DNA from: Bacteroidota bacterium
GTDB lineage: Bacteria; Bacteroidota; Bacteroidia; NS11-12g; UBA9320
Assembly (NCBI GenBank): GCA_002746305.1
Contig: NVWV01000011.1
Span: forward strand, 62,001-126,000
Direction of reading: 5' to 3'
DNA: 64,000 nucleotides
Shown one piece after another: positions 27,254 to 34,200 of the stretch. Position 1 is the first letter of the stretch. Each line of letters starts with the position of its first letter. The notes under the pieces were generated by a model, which saw nothing but the letters and a program-made list of their open reading frames with translations, did not search any database and was not told the DNA's origin. The position numbers and the translations under genes are program-made.

Positions 27254-27757
27254 TTAAACGATAGGTACTCCTCCCCAAGCGGCAATAACTCCACCCATTA
27301 ATGCCAATGAAATGGTCCAAAATCCAAAGTTTACAAGCAGGTATTTGGCACTCTTACGCTCAAATATGGTAGCATAACCAAGCACAGGAAGTACAAATAG
27401 AATAGCTGCTAAAATTCCATGAAAGAAGCCATGACCGAAGTCAAGGTGGTTTTTGCCGTATTCTGCAAGGAAAGCAGCTCCTGTACCTATTTTTAAGGCT
27501 TCGGCATTTCCTCCTACCAGACTAAAGACACCCATTTGGTGAAGTGTGATTTGAGCAAGTCCCAATGCGATAATGAAATTCAGTAAAATACTGATTATAA
27601 GCTTGACTGGTTTTATTTTGGTCTTACTCTGCTGGTCTGTTAATCCAACAAGTTTGTTCCATGTATCTCCACCGAAAAGGCTAGAGTGATACCAGATGGT
27701 AGCGACAAGGAAAGGAATAAATGAGCAAAGAGCTAAAATTGTAAAATTTGGTGTCAT
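27254..27757 (-). CDS. DUF1761 family small membrane protein
   Basis: 167 aa with four membrane segments, matching DUF1761: FIPFLVATIWYHSSLFGGDTW at the N-terminus, IISILLNFIIALGLAQ, GFFHGILAAILFVLPVLGYATIFERKS, and FGFWTISLALMGGVIAAW. Function unknown. It is the first gene of a DUF1761-DUF2461 pair. Upstream there is no housekeeping TAnnTTTG box but a TGTCCC-N17-CGTG element identical in layout to those before the DGPF genes nearby, so it is a probable target of the ECF42 sigma factor. Confidence 0.88.
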   Translation of the reverse strand: MTPNFTILALCSFIPFLVATIWYHSSLFGGDTWNKLVGLTDQQSKTKIKPVKLIISILLNFIIALGLAQITLHQMGVFSLVGGNAEALKIGTGAAFLAEYGKNHLDFGHGFFHGILAAILFVLPVLGYATIFERKSAKYLLVNFGFWTISLALMGGVIAAWGGVPIV

Positions 27758-27780
27758 ATCTTTTAAGTTGTTTGATGTAA

Positions 27781-27807
27781 CACGAATGGTTTTTTAGTTT
27801 GGGGACA
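27781..27807 (-). promoter_or_regulatory. Putative ECF42 promoter TGTCCC-N17-CGTG before the DUF1761 gene
   Basis: On the minus strand TGTCCC (27807-27802) and CGTG (27784-27781) are separated by exactly 17 bases, 23 bases before the ATG at 27757. Layout matches the elements at 30783-30809 and 32830-32856. Confidence 0.65.
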
Positions 27808-27888
27808 AATGAGGTTAAATGGATTAAAGTAAGTTAATCTAGATTATAACCGGAATTGCACTCGGATACAGTTTAAGACTCTTCTTAA

Positions 27889-28359
27889 CTATATTCTTTT
27901 CTTCATGATAACAGAGTCATACCCTTTGTAGTTGACCCTTTCAAGTTTTTCCCAGCCACATTTAGTATAAAGAGATTCGGCAGTAAACGTGCATAAATAG
28001 ATGTCTTTTAATCCCATTTCTATTGCTTGCTGCTCTATTGCCTCTAGTAATAATCTTCCAATACCGTGTTTTCTATAATTAGGTACGGTATATATCAACG
28101 CAACCCAAGGTTTTAAATGGTTGAATTTTTTGTATACTTGGGTTAGGTTAACATCATTGGCTAGGCCTGCGGTGCCAATTAACTTGTCATCAATGCTAGC
28201 CACAACTTGAAGCAAAGCTTTTTGATTTGGTAAATTTTCTAGCCTGTTAAAAGTCTCTACAGCAGGAGTTTCCCATTCGTCAAAGTACCAGTTAGCAATT
28301 GTGCTAATGGTTTCTTGTTCTGTTGCTTTCAGATTTTTGATATTTATTATGGGATCCAT
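27889..28359 (-). CDS. GNAT family N-acetyltransferase
   Basis: 156 aa GCN5-type acetyltransferase. The acetyl-CoA-binding region is visible as VALIYTVPNYRKHGIGRLLLEAIEQQA (motif A, with R/Q-x-x-G-x-G/A reading RKHGIG). The final strand reads LYTKCGWEKLERVNYKGYDSVIMKK. The substrate is unknown; an amine, amino acid or protein N-terminus are all possible. It lies between the DUF1761 gene and the broken YCII copy but has no ECF42-like promoter of its own. Confidence 0.88.
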   Translation of the reverse strand: MDPIINIKNLKATEQETISTIANWYFDEWETPAVETFNRLENLPNQKALLQVVASIDDKLIGTAGLANDVNLTQVYKKFNHLKPWVALIYTVPNYRKHGIGRLLLEAIEQQAIEMGLKDIYLCTFTAESLYTKCGWEKLERVNYKGYDSVIMKKRI

Positions 28360-28429
28360 TTTCTAACAGTATTATGGAGTACTTAGCGTATAAAAATACG
28401 CCATTTTTTTAGTTTAGCATGGAGCCAAA

Positions 28430-28458
28430 CACTATTTCTTATGCCTATAGAAATAGTG
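28430..28458 (-). terminator. Hairpin downstream of the YCII pseudogene
   Basis: CACTATTTC (28430-28438) pairs perfectly with GAAATAGTG (28450-28458) around an 11-nt loop; on the minus strand it is followed by TTTGG. It is plausibly the relic terminator of the pseudogene. Confidence 0.4.
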
Positions 28459-28534
28459 CGAATTTATTCATTCTTAAACCATCGAACACACAAGGTTAAG
28501 TAAGGATTAGCCTGATTAAAAGAGTTTGTTTCTT

Positions 28535-28685
28535 TTACAATGGAGCGTATTCGTGAATACCGATAGTGCAGCCATGATTTTGCATGATTCAGATCGTCTG
28601 CAGAAAGGATAAAGAAACCTGTAATCTCCAGGGTACAAGCCTCTGTCTGTTCGGTGGATTGAACTGCGGTGTTGCCGACAGACAA
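28535..28685 (-). pseudogene. Truncated, frameshifted copy of the YCII/DGPF-type gene at 30417-30749
   Basis: The minus strand reads TEACTLEITGFFILSADDLNHA, matching TEVCTKEISGYSIIAADDLNHV of the intact gene. After an internal loss of about 33 bases the frame breaks; in the other frame the ending GCTIGIHEYAPL-stop (stop at 28535-28537) matches GSTIGVHEYAPM-stop. DNA similarity continues past the stop (TTAAAAGAGTTT(C/G)TTTCTTTTACA on the + strand). The 5' half is missing and homology stops near 28685, at the edge of the hipBA module. The frame as it now stands runs on to 28464. Confidence 0.85.
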
Positions 28686-28720
28686 TTGTGTTAGATTATT
28701 TGAATTGTTATCGTAATGAT

Positions 28721-28762
28721 AAATATAGTTTACAAAAACAGCTATATTTGTAAACTATATTT
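28721..28762. promoter_or_regulatory. hipBA operator: 16-bp perfect inverted repeat over the promoter
   Basis: AAATATAGTTTACAAA (28721-28736) and its exact complement TTTGTAAACTATATTT (28747-28762) flank a 10-bp spacer. The right arm overlaps the -7 element TATATTTG (28743-28750), so a bound HipB dimer would block RNA polymerase. It ends 6 bases before the hipB ATG. Confidence 0.75.
28743..28750 (+). promoter_or_regulatory. hipBA -7 promoter element TATATTTG
   Basis: Exact TAnnTTTG match 18 bases before the hipB ATG and embedded in the operator palindrome. Confidence 0.6.
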
Positions 28763-28768
28763 TGTGTT

Positions 28769-29095
28769 ATGACGAAAAAGAGAATACTATTATTGCCGAA
28801 AACGAGAAGAATTCTAGATGAAATGGGAGAAAATATTAAGCTCGCTCGCTTGAGAAGGAAATTCAGTTCTCAACAAGTAGCCGAGCGTGCAAATATGAGT
28901 AGACCAACTTTGTCTGCAATTGAAAAAGGTAAACCTACAGTAAGTATTGGCTCGTATTTACTGGTATTACAGGTGTTGGGATTGGAGAAGGATTTTCTCC
29001 TTCTTGCTAAGGACGATGAATTGGGAAGAAAATTACAAGATGCTAGTATTAGAACAAATGAGAGAGCACCCAAACGAGTAGATAAGAATGGCTAA
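28769..29095 (+). CDS. hipB: HipB-like antitoxin, XRE-family repressor
   Basis: 108 aa. A Cro/C1-type helix-turn-helix covers about residues 17-75 (MGENIKLARLRRKFSSQQVAERANMSRPTLSAIEKGKPTVSIGSYLLVLQVLGL). Antitoxins of this kind bind HipA and repress their own operon by binding palindromes in the promoter; the perfect inverted repeat directly upstream fits that. The basic N-terminal arm (TKKRILLLPKTRR) and tail are extra DNA- or HipA-contact candidates. The stop overlaps the hipA start by 8 bases, so translation is coupled. Confidence 0.9.
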   Translation: MTKKRILLLPKTRRILDEMGENIKLARLRRKFSSQQVAERANMSRPTLSAIEKGKPTVSIGSYLLVLQVLGLEKDFLLLAKDDELGRKLQDASIRTNERAPKRVDKNG

Positions 29096-30365
29096 ACAAA
29101 ATAATAAAAGAGCTATACGTATATACGCAGATTGGTTAGGCATGGAAGTTCCATTGCTTATGGGAACGTTACATGCTGAACGACTAAGAGGGAAGGAGAT
29201 ATTCTCTTTTCAGTATACCGAAGATTGGTTGCAAAATGGTCCAGCTCAATTATTAGACCCTAGATTGCAGTTGTATTCTGGGTTACATTATCTAAATGAG
29301 GGGCAAGATAATTTCGGGATATTTTTAGATTCATCTCCAGACCGTTGGGGACGAATTTTAATGCGTCGGAGAGAAGCTGCACTTGCTAGAGCTGATGGTA
29401 GAGATGAACAGACCCTATCTGAGACTGATTATTTACTTGGAGTTTATGATGGTCATAGAATGGGGGCATTGAGGTTTAAACTGGATGAAGATGGTCCGTT
29501 TTTAAATGATAATAAGAATACAGCTAGTCCTCCGTGGACATCTCTTAGAGAGCTGGAAGAAATTAGTCTGCGGCTAGAGGATGATGATGTTATGGACAAT
29601 CCAGAATATTTAAAATGGTTAACGATGTTAATTTCCCCAGGAGCTTCTTTGGGCGGAGCGAGACCTAAAGCTAGTGTTATTGATAAAGATGGTGGTTTAT
29701 GGATAGCAAAATTTCCAAGCCGAAATGATCAAGGTGATATAGGGGGCTGGGAAATGGTAACGCATGAATTAGCCCTTATGGCTGGAATTAATATGGCAGA
29801 ATCCAAAGCACAAAAATTCTCTTCGAATTATTATACTTTTCTTACCAAGCGATTTGACCGTGATAACAATGGACAACGAATACATTTTGCTTCTGCTATG
29901 ACAATGCTTGGATACATGGATGGTCAAGACCATGAAGATGGGGCCAGTTATCTGGAGCTTGTTGAATTTATACAAAATAATGGAGCGAATGTAGAGACAG
30001 ATCTAGAGCAGCTTTGGAGAAGAATTGTATTTAGTATTTGTGTTAGGAATACAGATGACCATCTAAGAAATCATGGGTTCTTATTAACAGATGCTGGGTG
30101 GGTATTGTCACCCGCCTATGACATTAACCCTGTTGAAACTGGATCTGGACTAAAATTGAATATTTCTGAGGAAGACAATTCCTTGGATTTAGATCTTGCA
30201 ATGGAAGTATCTAAGTTTTTTCGATTAACGGAAAAAAGAGCTATTGAAATAATAGAAGAAGTATTGAATGCTACCCGTAATTGGAGGGAGACTGCAACAA
30301 AATATGGAATATCACGAGTGGAACAAGAATTAAAAACAAGAGCTTTTAAGATTACAAAAAGTTGA
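29088..30365 (+). CDS. hipA: HipA-like serine/threonine kinase toxin
   Basis: 425 aa, the usual full length. The N-terminal 'couple' domain is present (ADWLGMEVPLLMGTL and SPDRWGR at 83-89). The glycine-rich loop is GASLGGARPKA (185-195), with S187 in the place of the inhibitory autophosphorylation serine of E. coli HipA. The catalytic loop is NTDDHLRNHG (D323) and the metal-binding YDINP has D345. HipA kinases phosphorylate glutamyl-tRNA synthetase or related targets and slow growth. All key residues are kept, so the toxin should be active. It ends next to a bidirectional hairpin shared with the convergent YCII gene. Confidence 0.92.
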   Translation: MAKQNNKRAIRIYADWLGMEVPLLMGTLHAERLRGKEIFSFQYTEDWLQNGPAQLLDPRLQLYSGLHYLNEGQDNFGIFLDSSPDRWGRILMRRREAALARADGRDEQTLSETDYLLGVYDGHRMGALRFKLDEDGPFLNDNKNTASPPWTSLRELEEISLRLEDDDVMDNPEYLKWLTMLISPGASLGGARPKASVIDKDGGLWIAKFPSRNDQGDIGGWEMVTHELALMAGINMAESKAQKFSSNYYTFLTKRFDRDNNGQRIHFASAMTMLGYMDGQDHEDGASYLELVEFIQNNGANVETDLEQLWRRIVFSICVRNTDDHLRNHGFLLTDAGWVLSPAYDINPVETGSGLKLNISEEDNSLDLDLAMEVSKFFRLTEKRAIEIIEEVLNATRNWRETATKYGISRVEQELKTRAFKITKS

Positions 30366-30396
30366 AAAGCCATCAAACAAATCGCATGATGGCTTT
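30366..30396. terminator. Bidirectional terminator-like hairpin between hipA and the YCII gene
   Basis: AAAGCCATCA (30366-30375) and TGATGGCTTT (30387-30396) form a perfect 10-bp stem with an 11-nt loop. On the minus strand TTTTCAACTTTTTG follows; on the + strand the tail is weak. It serves the convergent ends of hipA and the YCII/DGPF-type gene. Confidence 0.6.
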
Positions 30397-30416
30397 ATTA
30401 AAAGAGTTTCTTTCTT

Positions 30417-30749
30417 TTACATTGGAGCGTACTCATGCACACCAATAGTAGAGCCATCATTCTTGGTAAGATATGGGTGATTGGCCAGTAGAGATTGCAC
30501 GTGGTTTAAGTCGTCCGCAGCGATGATAGAGTATCCTGAAATTTCTTTAGTACAAACTTCTGTTTGTCCATCAGAGTTTACAATGGTTCCGCCCATCACA
30601 GGGGATCCGAAATCCACAATTTTGTCACCCATAAAATCTTTCCAGTCCATCCAAGGCTTCATGCCAGCAGCTTTTTGCTCTGGAGTTGCATTAGCCATTC
30701 TAGCCATAACCTCTTGTGGTGCGTGATACGTTAAGATAAATTTTTTCAT
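30417..30749 (-). CDS. YCII/DGPF-type protein (third paralogue, intact)
   Basis: 110 aa from the ATG at 30749; an in-frame TTG start 11 codons upstream (30782) is less likely. It is a small ferredoxin-like-fold protein of the YCII superfamily. The pattern KKFILTYHAPQEVMARM, then VNSDGQTEVCTKEISGYSIIAADDLNHVQSLLANHPY, follows the DGPF proteins but lacks the DGPF tetrapeptide itself. DGPF proteins are the regular genomic partners of ECF42 sigma factors; their biochemical role is unknown. A putative ECF42 promoter lies 33 bases upstream, and a broken copy of this gene lies at 28535-28685 beyond hipBA. Confidence 0.87.
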   Translation of the reverse strand: MKKFILTYHAPQEVMARMANATPEQKAAGMKPWMDWKDFMGDKIVDFGSPVMGGTIVNSDGQTEVCTKEISGYSIIAADDLNHVQSLLANHPYLTKNDGSTIGVHEYAPM

Positions 30750-30782
30750 GTTATTCTGTTTTTTTAATGTTTCTACTATCAA

Positions 30783-30809
30783 TACGATTGAACATTATGA
30801 AGGGGGACA
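30783..30809 (-). promoter_or_regulatory. Putative ECF42 promoter TGTCCC-N17-CGTA before the YCII/DGPF-type gene
   Basis: On the minus strand TGTCCC (30809-30804) and CGTA (30786-30783) are separated by exactly 17 bases, followed by GTAGAAACATTAAA in the leader. The leader of the DGPF operon at 32801 contains a very similar string. Confidence 0.7.
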
Positions 30810-30839
30810 TTTTTTTATTTCTTTGGTGAAGACTGCACC

Positions 30840-32069
30840 TCAATTTGACAGTTTAGCCTTGAGAAACTCCTTTTCCTTTAGGTTGTCTGTAAGGTCCACT
30901 GCACAATTAAGACTGGTCTTGTATTCTTCCAGTTTTAGCTTCTTTTCAAAGTCACCCTTAATCGAGAAATACAAGTAATTTTTCTCCAAGGATTTGTCCT
31001 GAAGTTTTAAGAGTCGTTCATAGGCTGTTTGAGTTCCGTATACCTGATCTACGATAACCAGTCTGTTCAAAGCAATAACAACACTTGTGTTATTGGTTAA
31101 GATTAGGTCAAATAGAGCTAAAATAACTCGCCAATTAGTTGTCTCAAAGTTAGGAGCAACTGCGTATTCTCGAGCAATTGCCGCTTCAAGTTGCAATTGT
31201 GTAAATGTTGAAGAATTTCCTGTTTCACTTAAAAACCGTAGTCCCAATTCTATGAGATCTGTATCCCATTTGTTGTGGTCTTGTTGCTGTAAGGTGAGCA
31301 TATCACCCACTTCGTTTATACGGGCGTTGAAACGAGAAAAGTTAAAACACATTAAAGCAAGCAATGAACGTGTTTGATTGGTATTGCATTTCTCATGTTG
31401 ATAGAGCATGCCCGCTAATCGTATGGCATCCTCACACACATCCTTTTTCAATAGATTATCCCCTTCTAAGGCCGTATAACCATTATTGAAAATCAAGTAA
31501 ATTACTTTTAACACACCATCCAGTCTTGATGCTAATTGGTTGGAATGTGGGATTCTCAAAGAGCCAATCTCCGTTTTAAATTTGGACTTTGCCCGTGTTA
31601 AAGCCTTCTTAACCGCTTCCTGTTCTTTGAGTAGGGCACGAGATATTTCCTTATTGTTAAAACCACACAGTAATTTAAGACTTAGCATCAGTTGCTCGGT
31701 CTCCTTCATACTGGGGTGGCAGCAAGCAAAAATCATTTGCAACTGTTCATCTTCTAACCCATCTGATAAGTCAACCTCTAGTGTACTAGACGTCTTCTTT
31801 TCTTTCTCTGGCAAGTACTCTTCTGACTTACTATCCCTTCTAAGTTTGTCGATGATTGAATTGTGAGCTACTCTGTACAACCATTTGTTAGGTTCTTCAG
31901 GCCTGCCTTTAATGCTCCATTGAGTCATGGCCTTATACAAAGCGTCTTGAACTGAGTCTTCAATAGAATCTATGTGTACAGGACCAAACTTGGAGGTAAG
32001 TAGAGACACTATTCTACTGTATTCCCTTCGGAACAAATGGTCTATAGATTCATTAATGTGTGTTGACAT
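30840..32069 (-). CDS. ECF42-group RNA polymerase sigma factor with C-terminal extension
   Basis: 409 aa. Residues 1-85 are sigma region 2 (DHLFRREYSRIVSLLTSKFG, WLYRVAHNSIIDKLRR) and about 105-170 region 4 (LMLSLKLLCGFNNKEISRALLKEQEAVKKALTRAK). The remaining 230 residues are a helical TPR-like extension that opens with VLKVIYLIFNNGYTALEG, very like the YLIFNEGY hallmark of group ECF42. ECF42 factors have no anti-sigma partner; the extension is thought to control activity, and they sit beside DGPF genes, as here. The gene follows two DGPF genes on the minus strand, and a terminator-like hairpin ends on its start codon. Confidence 0.92.
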   Translation of the reverse strand: MSTHINESIDHLFRREYSRIVSLLTSKFGPVHIDSIEDSVQDALYKAMTQWSIKGRPEEPNKWLYRVAHNSIIDKLRRDSKSEEYLPEKEKKTSSTLEVDLSDGLEDEQLQMIFACCHPSMKETEQLMLSLKLLCGFNNKEISRALLKEQEAVKKALTRAKSKFKTEIGSLRIPHSNQLASRLDGVLKVIYLIFNNGYTALEGDNLLKKDVCEDAIRLAGMLYQHEKCNTNQTRSLLALMCFNFSRFNARINEVGDMLTLQQQDHNKWDTDLIELGLRFLSETGNSSTFTQLQLEAAIAREYAVAPNFETTNWRVILALFDLILTNNTSVVIALNRLVIVDQVYGTQTAYERLLKLQDKSLEKNYLYFSIKGDFEKKLKLEEYKTSLNCAVDLTDNLKEKEFLKAKLSN

Positions 32070-32097
32070 AAAAAAGGCTCAGTTATTAAGCTGAGCC
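32070..32097 (-). terminator. Terminator/attenuator hairpin directly before the ECF42 start codon
   Basis: On the minus strand GGCTCAG (32097-32091) pairs with CTGAGCC (32082-32076) around an 8-nt loop; six T's (32075-32070) follow and then the ATG of the sigma gene (32069). It has all the parts of an intrinsic terminator and also leaves no room for an ordinary ribosome site. Confidence 0.65.
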
Positions 32098-32121
32098 AAA
32101 ATTAGTTTTTTTAAATAGGAA

Positions 32122-32457
32122 TTACATTTTTATAACTTCTCGTACTTCGATGCTACCATTAGGGTTCAACAGTATAGGACACGTCTTTGCCAGTTCTACA
32201 GCCTCTTCCATGCTGTGAGCATTCATGCTAAGGTATCCACCTACTATTTCTTTTCCCTCAGTAAAAGGACCATCCGTTATAATACCACCAGCTTTTACTT
32301 GTTTACCCGTGAATTCTACCAATGGATCTGATCCGTTATATTGGCTATTAGTCCCAAGCATATTTTTATAGTCTTCCCATTGCTGACGAAATTCAACGAG
32401 TTCTTCTGGAGTATATGTCAAATGTCCTCCTCTGAAAAGATAAATAAACTGTTTCAT
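32122..32457 (-). CDS. DGPF/YCII-type protein (second paralogue)
   Basis: 111 aa from the ATG at 32457; the longer in-frame reading (to 32523) would overlap the preceding gene and lacks homology. It carries the family motif ITDGPFTEGKEIVGGY and the start KQFIYLFRGG. About half its residues match the paralogue that ends 5 bases upstream, so the pair arose by tandem duplication. Residues LNPNGSIEVREVIKM close it. It should be co-transcribed with the upstream DGPF gene and possibly, by read-through, with the ECF42 sigma gene 52 bases downstream. Confidence 0.9.
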   Translation of the reverse strand: MKQFIYLFRGGHLTYTPEELVEFRQQWEDYKNMLGTNSQYNGSDPLVEFTGKQVKAGGIITDGPFTEGKEIVGGYLSMNAHSMEEAVELAKTCPILLNPNGSIEVREVIKM

Positions 32458-32462
32458 TTGAT

Positions 32463-32801
32463 TTACATTTTCATGATTTCTCTTACTTCTATCTGCCCAT
32501 CTGGAAAATCCAGTTGGGGACATTCCTTAGAGAGCTCTACAGCTTCATCCATATCCTTGGCGTTTATACTTAGATAGCCGCCTACTATTTCTTTCCCTTC
32601 AGTAAATGGACCATCCGTAATGGTATTTCCTCCATTAGTAACTTGAACTCCTTCATTTTGAAGAGGCTCCCCTCCATTTAAAAGACCTTTGGCTGCAAGG
32701 CCACCCATCCATGTTTTCCATTTGTCCATTACAGCTTCCATTTGCTCAGGAGAACTAGGCTCAGTAGGTCCTCCTCTAAATAAGTACATAAATTGTTTCA
32801 T
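32463..32801 (-). CDS. DGPF/YCII-type protein (first paralogue, operon leader)
   Basis: 112 aa: KQFMYLFRGGPTEPSSPEQMEAVMDKW, then ITDGPFTEGKEIVGGY and the end GQIEVREIMKM. It is a cytoplasmic protein of the DGPF subgroup of the YCII superfamily with no proven reaction. It is the first gene of the DGPF-DGPF-sigma operon. Its promoter region contains TGTCCC-N17-CGTA, 28 bases before the ATG, and no TAnnTTTG box, consistent with autoregulation by the sigma factor encoded downstream. Confidence 0.9.
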   Translation of the reverse strand: MKQFMYLFRGGPTEPSSPEQMEAVMDKWKTWMGGLAAKGLLNGGEPLQNEGVQVTNGGNTITDGPFTEGKEIVGGYLSINAKDMDEAVELSKECPQLDFPDGQIEVREIMKM

Positions 32802-32829
32802 TGACTTTTCTTTAATGTTATATGGTTTC

Positions 32830-32856
32830 TACGAATGAGGCTTTGATTTAGGGACA
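32830..32856 (-). promoter_or_regulatory. Putative ECF42 promoter TGTCCC-N17-CGTA before the DGPF-sigma operon
   Basis: On the minus strand TGTCCC (32856-32851) and CGTA (32833-32830) lie exactly 17 bases apart and 28 bases before the ATG at 32801. The following GTAGAAACCATATAACATTAAA resembles the leader of the gene at 30749. Confidence 0.7.
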
Positions 32857-32875
32857 AAAGGTGAAATTAAATATT

Positions 32876-34183
32876 TTACTCTACCTGACTAACTCGAATC
32901 TTTTTCTTTTTAAGCCGTGTGTTATTGGTTTTAGCAATAGCTGGTTTAATCTTTGTTTTATGAATACTCACAAAAGCACAATCCAACTTTACTTCAATAG
33001 TTCCAACTTCAAAAGGTTTTAATCCTGCTTGTTTCATGAAAAGGCCAGCTATATCTCCTTTGGAAATTTTGTCCTTTTTACCTCCGGATATGAATAAGGT
33101 AGACCATTCTGAAGATTCTAGTTTTTTAGTATTAGTTAGAACCTCACGTTCCAATCTTGGCATATAATCAGGAAGGTAAGTGCCCTCACTTTTTAGTATA
33201 TACGCAGTTCCATCACTTTTCATTCGAGCAGTTCTCCCGTTTCGATGCGTAAACTCTTGAATTCTTGGAGGAAGTTCAAAATGAATAATGAACTTAATCT
33301 CAGGAATGTCAATCCCTCGAGCAGCCAAATCTGTAGCAATAAGAAGTTGATGTGTTCCGTTTCTGAATTTAATTAAAGCACGTTCTCTATCTCGTTGTTC
33401 CAAACCACCATAAAATAGACCGTAGCTTACACCCTTAGACGATAAAAACTCACTGACTTCTTTAATGGTATCTTTAAAATTACAAAAGATGATTCCAGGT
33501 TTGTTGCCAATGTGTTGAAGAATGTCCAGAAGATTGTTAAACCTATCAGAAGAAGATTCAACCAGTTTCAGAGACAACTGAGAAATAGCCTCATGGAGAT
33601 AATTTATGGTAGCAGGCTTTGTAAGCCCTACAAATGCAGGAACCTCAAATTCTTGTGTAGCAGAGGTTAGAATTTTTTTATCAAGGGCAGGCAGAGAATC
33701 AAGGATTTCAATCATTTCATGCTCAAAACCTATCTCCAAAGATTTGTCAAATTCATCCAATACAAGTGTCTTTATGAAAGAGGTATCAAAAGCCTTACGT
33801 CTTAAGTGGTCAGCAACACGCCCTGGTGTACCCACTAAGATAGCTGGTCGGGTTTCAATATCTCTCCTATCCTGAGAACCACTTCTACCTCCATAAACGA
33901 CATTGGTCTTATAGCCAGTTCCCATCTCTCGAATAACTTGTTCTATCTGTATGGCAAGTTCTCGGGTAGGAGCTATGATCAGTGCTTGTACTTCTTCCAA
34001 TGGTTCTAGACGTGCTATAATTGGCATTAGAAAAGCCAAAGTCTTTCCAGTTCCCGTAGGTGAAAGTAGCACAGTCCCTTCGTTATCAGAAATGGTTGCA
34101 AGAGCTTCCTTCTGCATAGGATTCAGCTCTTTAATGTTGAGCTTCGTTAAAATTTCTTCCTGACTTTTAAAACCTCTGGACAT
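32876..34183 (-). CDS. DEAD-box RNA helicase with DbpA-like C-terminal RNA-binding domain
   Basis: 435 aa. The helicase core shows Walker A SPTGTGKT (41-48), APTREL, GTPGR, motif II VLDEFD (143-146), SAT (174-176), then LIATDLAARGIDI and HRNGRTAR. Motif II is DEFD rather than DEAD, a conservative change at the third position. The last 75 residues (KKDKISKGDIAGLFMKQAGLKPFEVGTIEV, CAFVSIHKTK) resemble the DbpA RNA-binding domain that targets 23S rRNA hairpin 92, pointing to 50S ribosome assembly. A lysine-rich tail follows. It is the third gene of a leftward operon after the hydrolase and META-domain genes (gaps of 3 and 17 bases). Confidence 0.88.
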   Translation of the reverse strand: MSRGFKSQEEILTKLNIKELNPMQKEALATISDNEGTVLLSPTGTGKTLAFLMPIIARLEPLEEVQALIIAPTRELAIQIEQVIREMGTGYKTNVVYGGRSGSQDRRDIETRPAILVGTPGRVADHLRRKAFDTSFIKTLVLDEFDKSLEIGFEHEMIEILDSLPALDKKILTSATQEFEVPAFVGLTKPATINYLHEAISQLSLKLVESSSDRFNNLLDILQHIGNKPGIIFCNFKDTIKEVSEFLSSKGVSYGLFYGGLEQRDRERALIKFRNGTHQLLIATDLAARGIDIPEIKFIIHFELPPRIQEFTHRNGRTARMKSDGTAYILKSEGTYLPDYMPRLEREVLTNTKKLESSEWSTLFISGGKKDKISKGDIAGLFMKQAGLKPFEVGTIEVKLDCAFVSIHKTKIKPAIAKTNNTRLKKKKIRVSQVE

Positions 34184-34200
34184 GCGGGCAAAGCTATTGA

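Noticed and set aside
28690..30396. hipBA as part of a mobile element
   Set aside because: I found no integrase, transposase, terminal repeats or target duplication; only the broken YCII copy suggests rearrangement.
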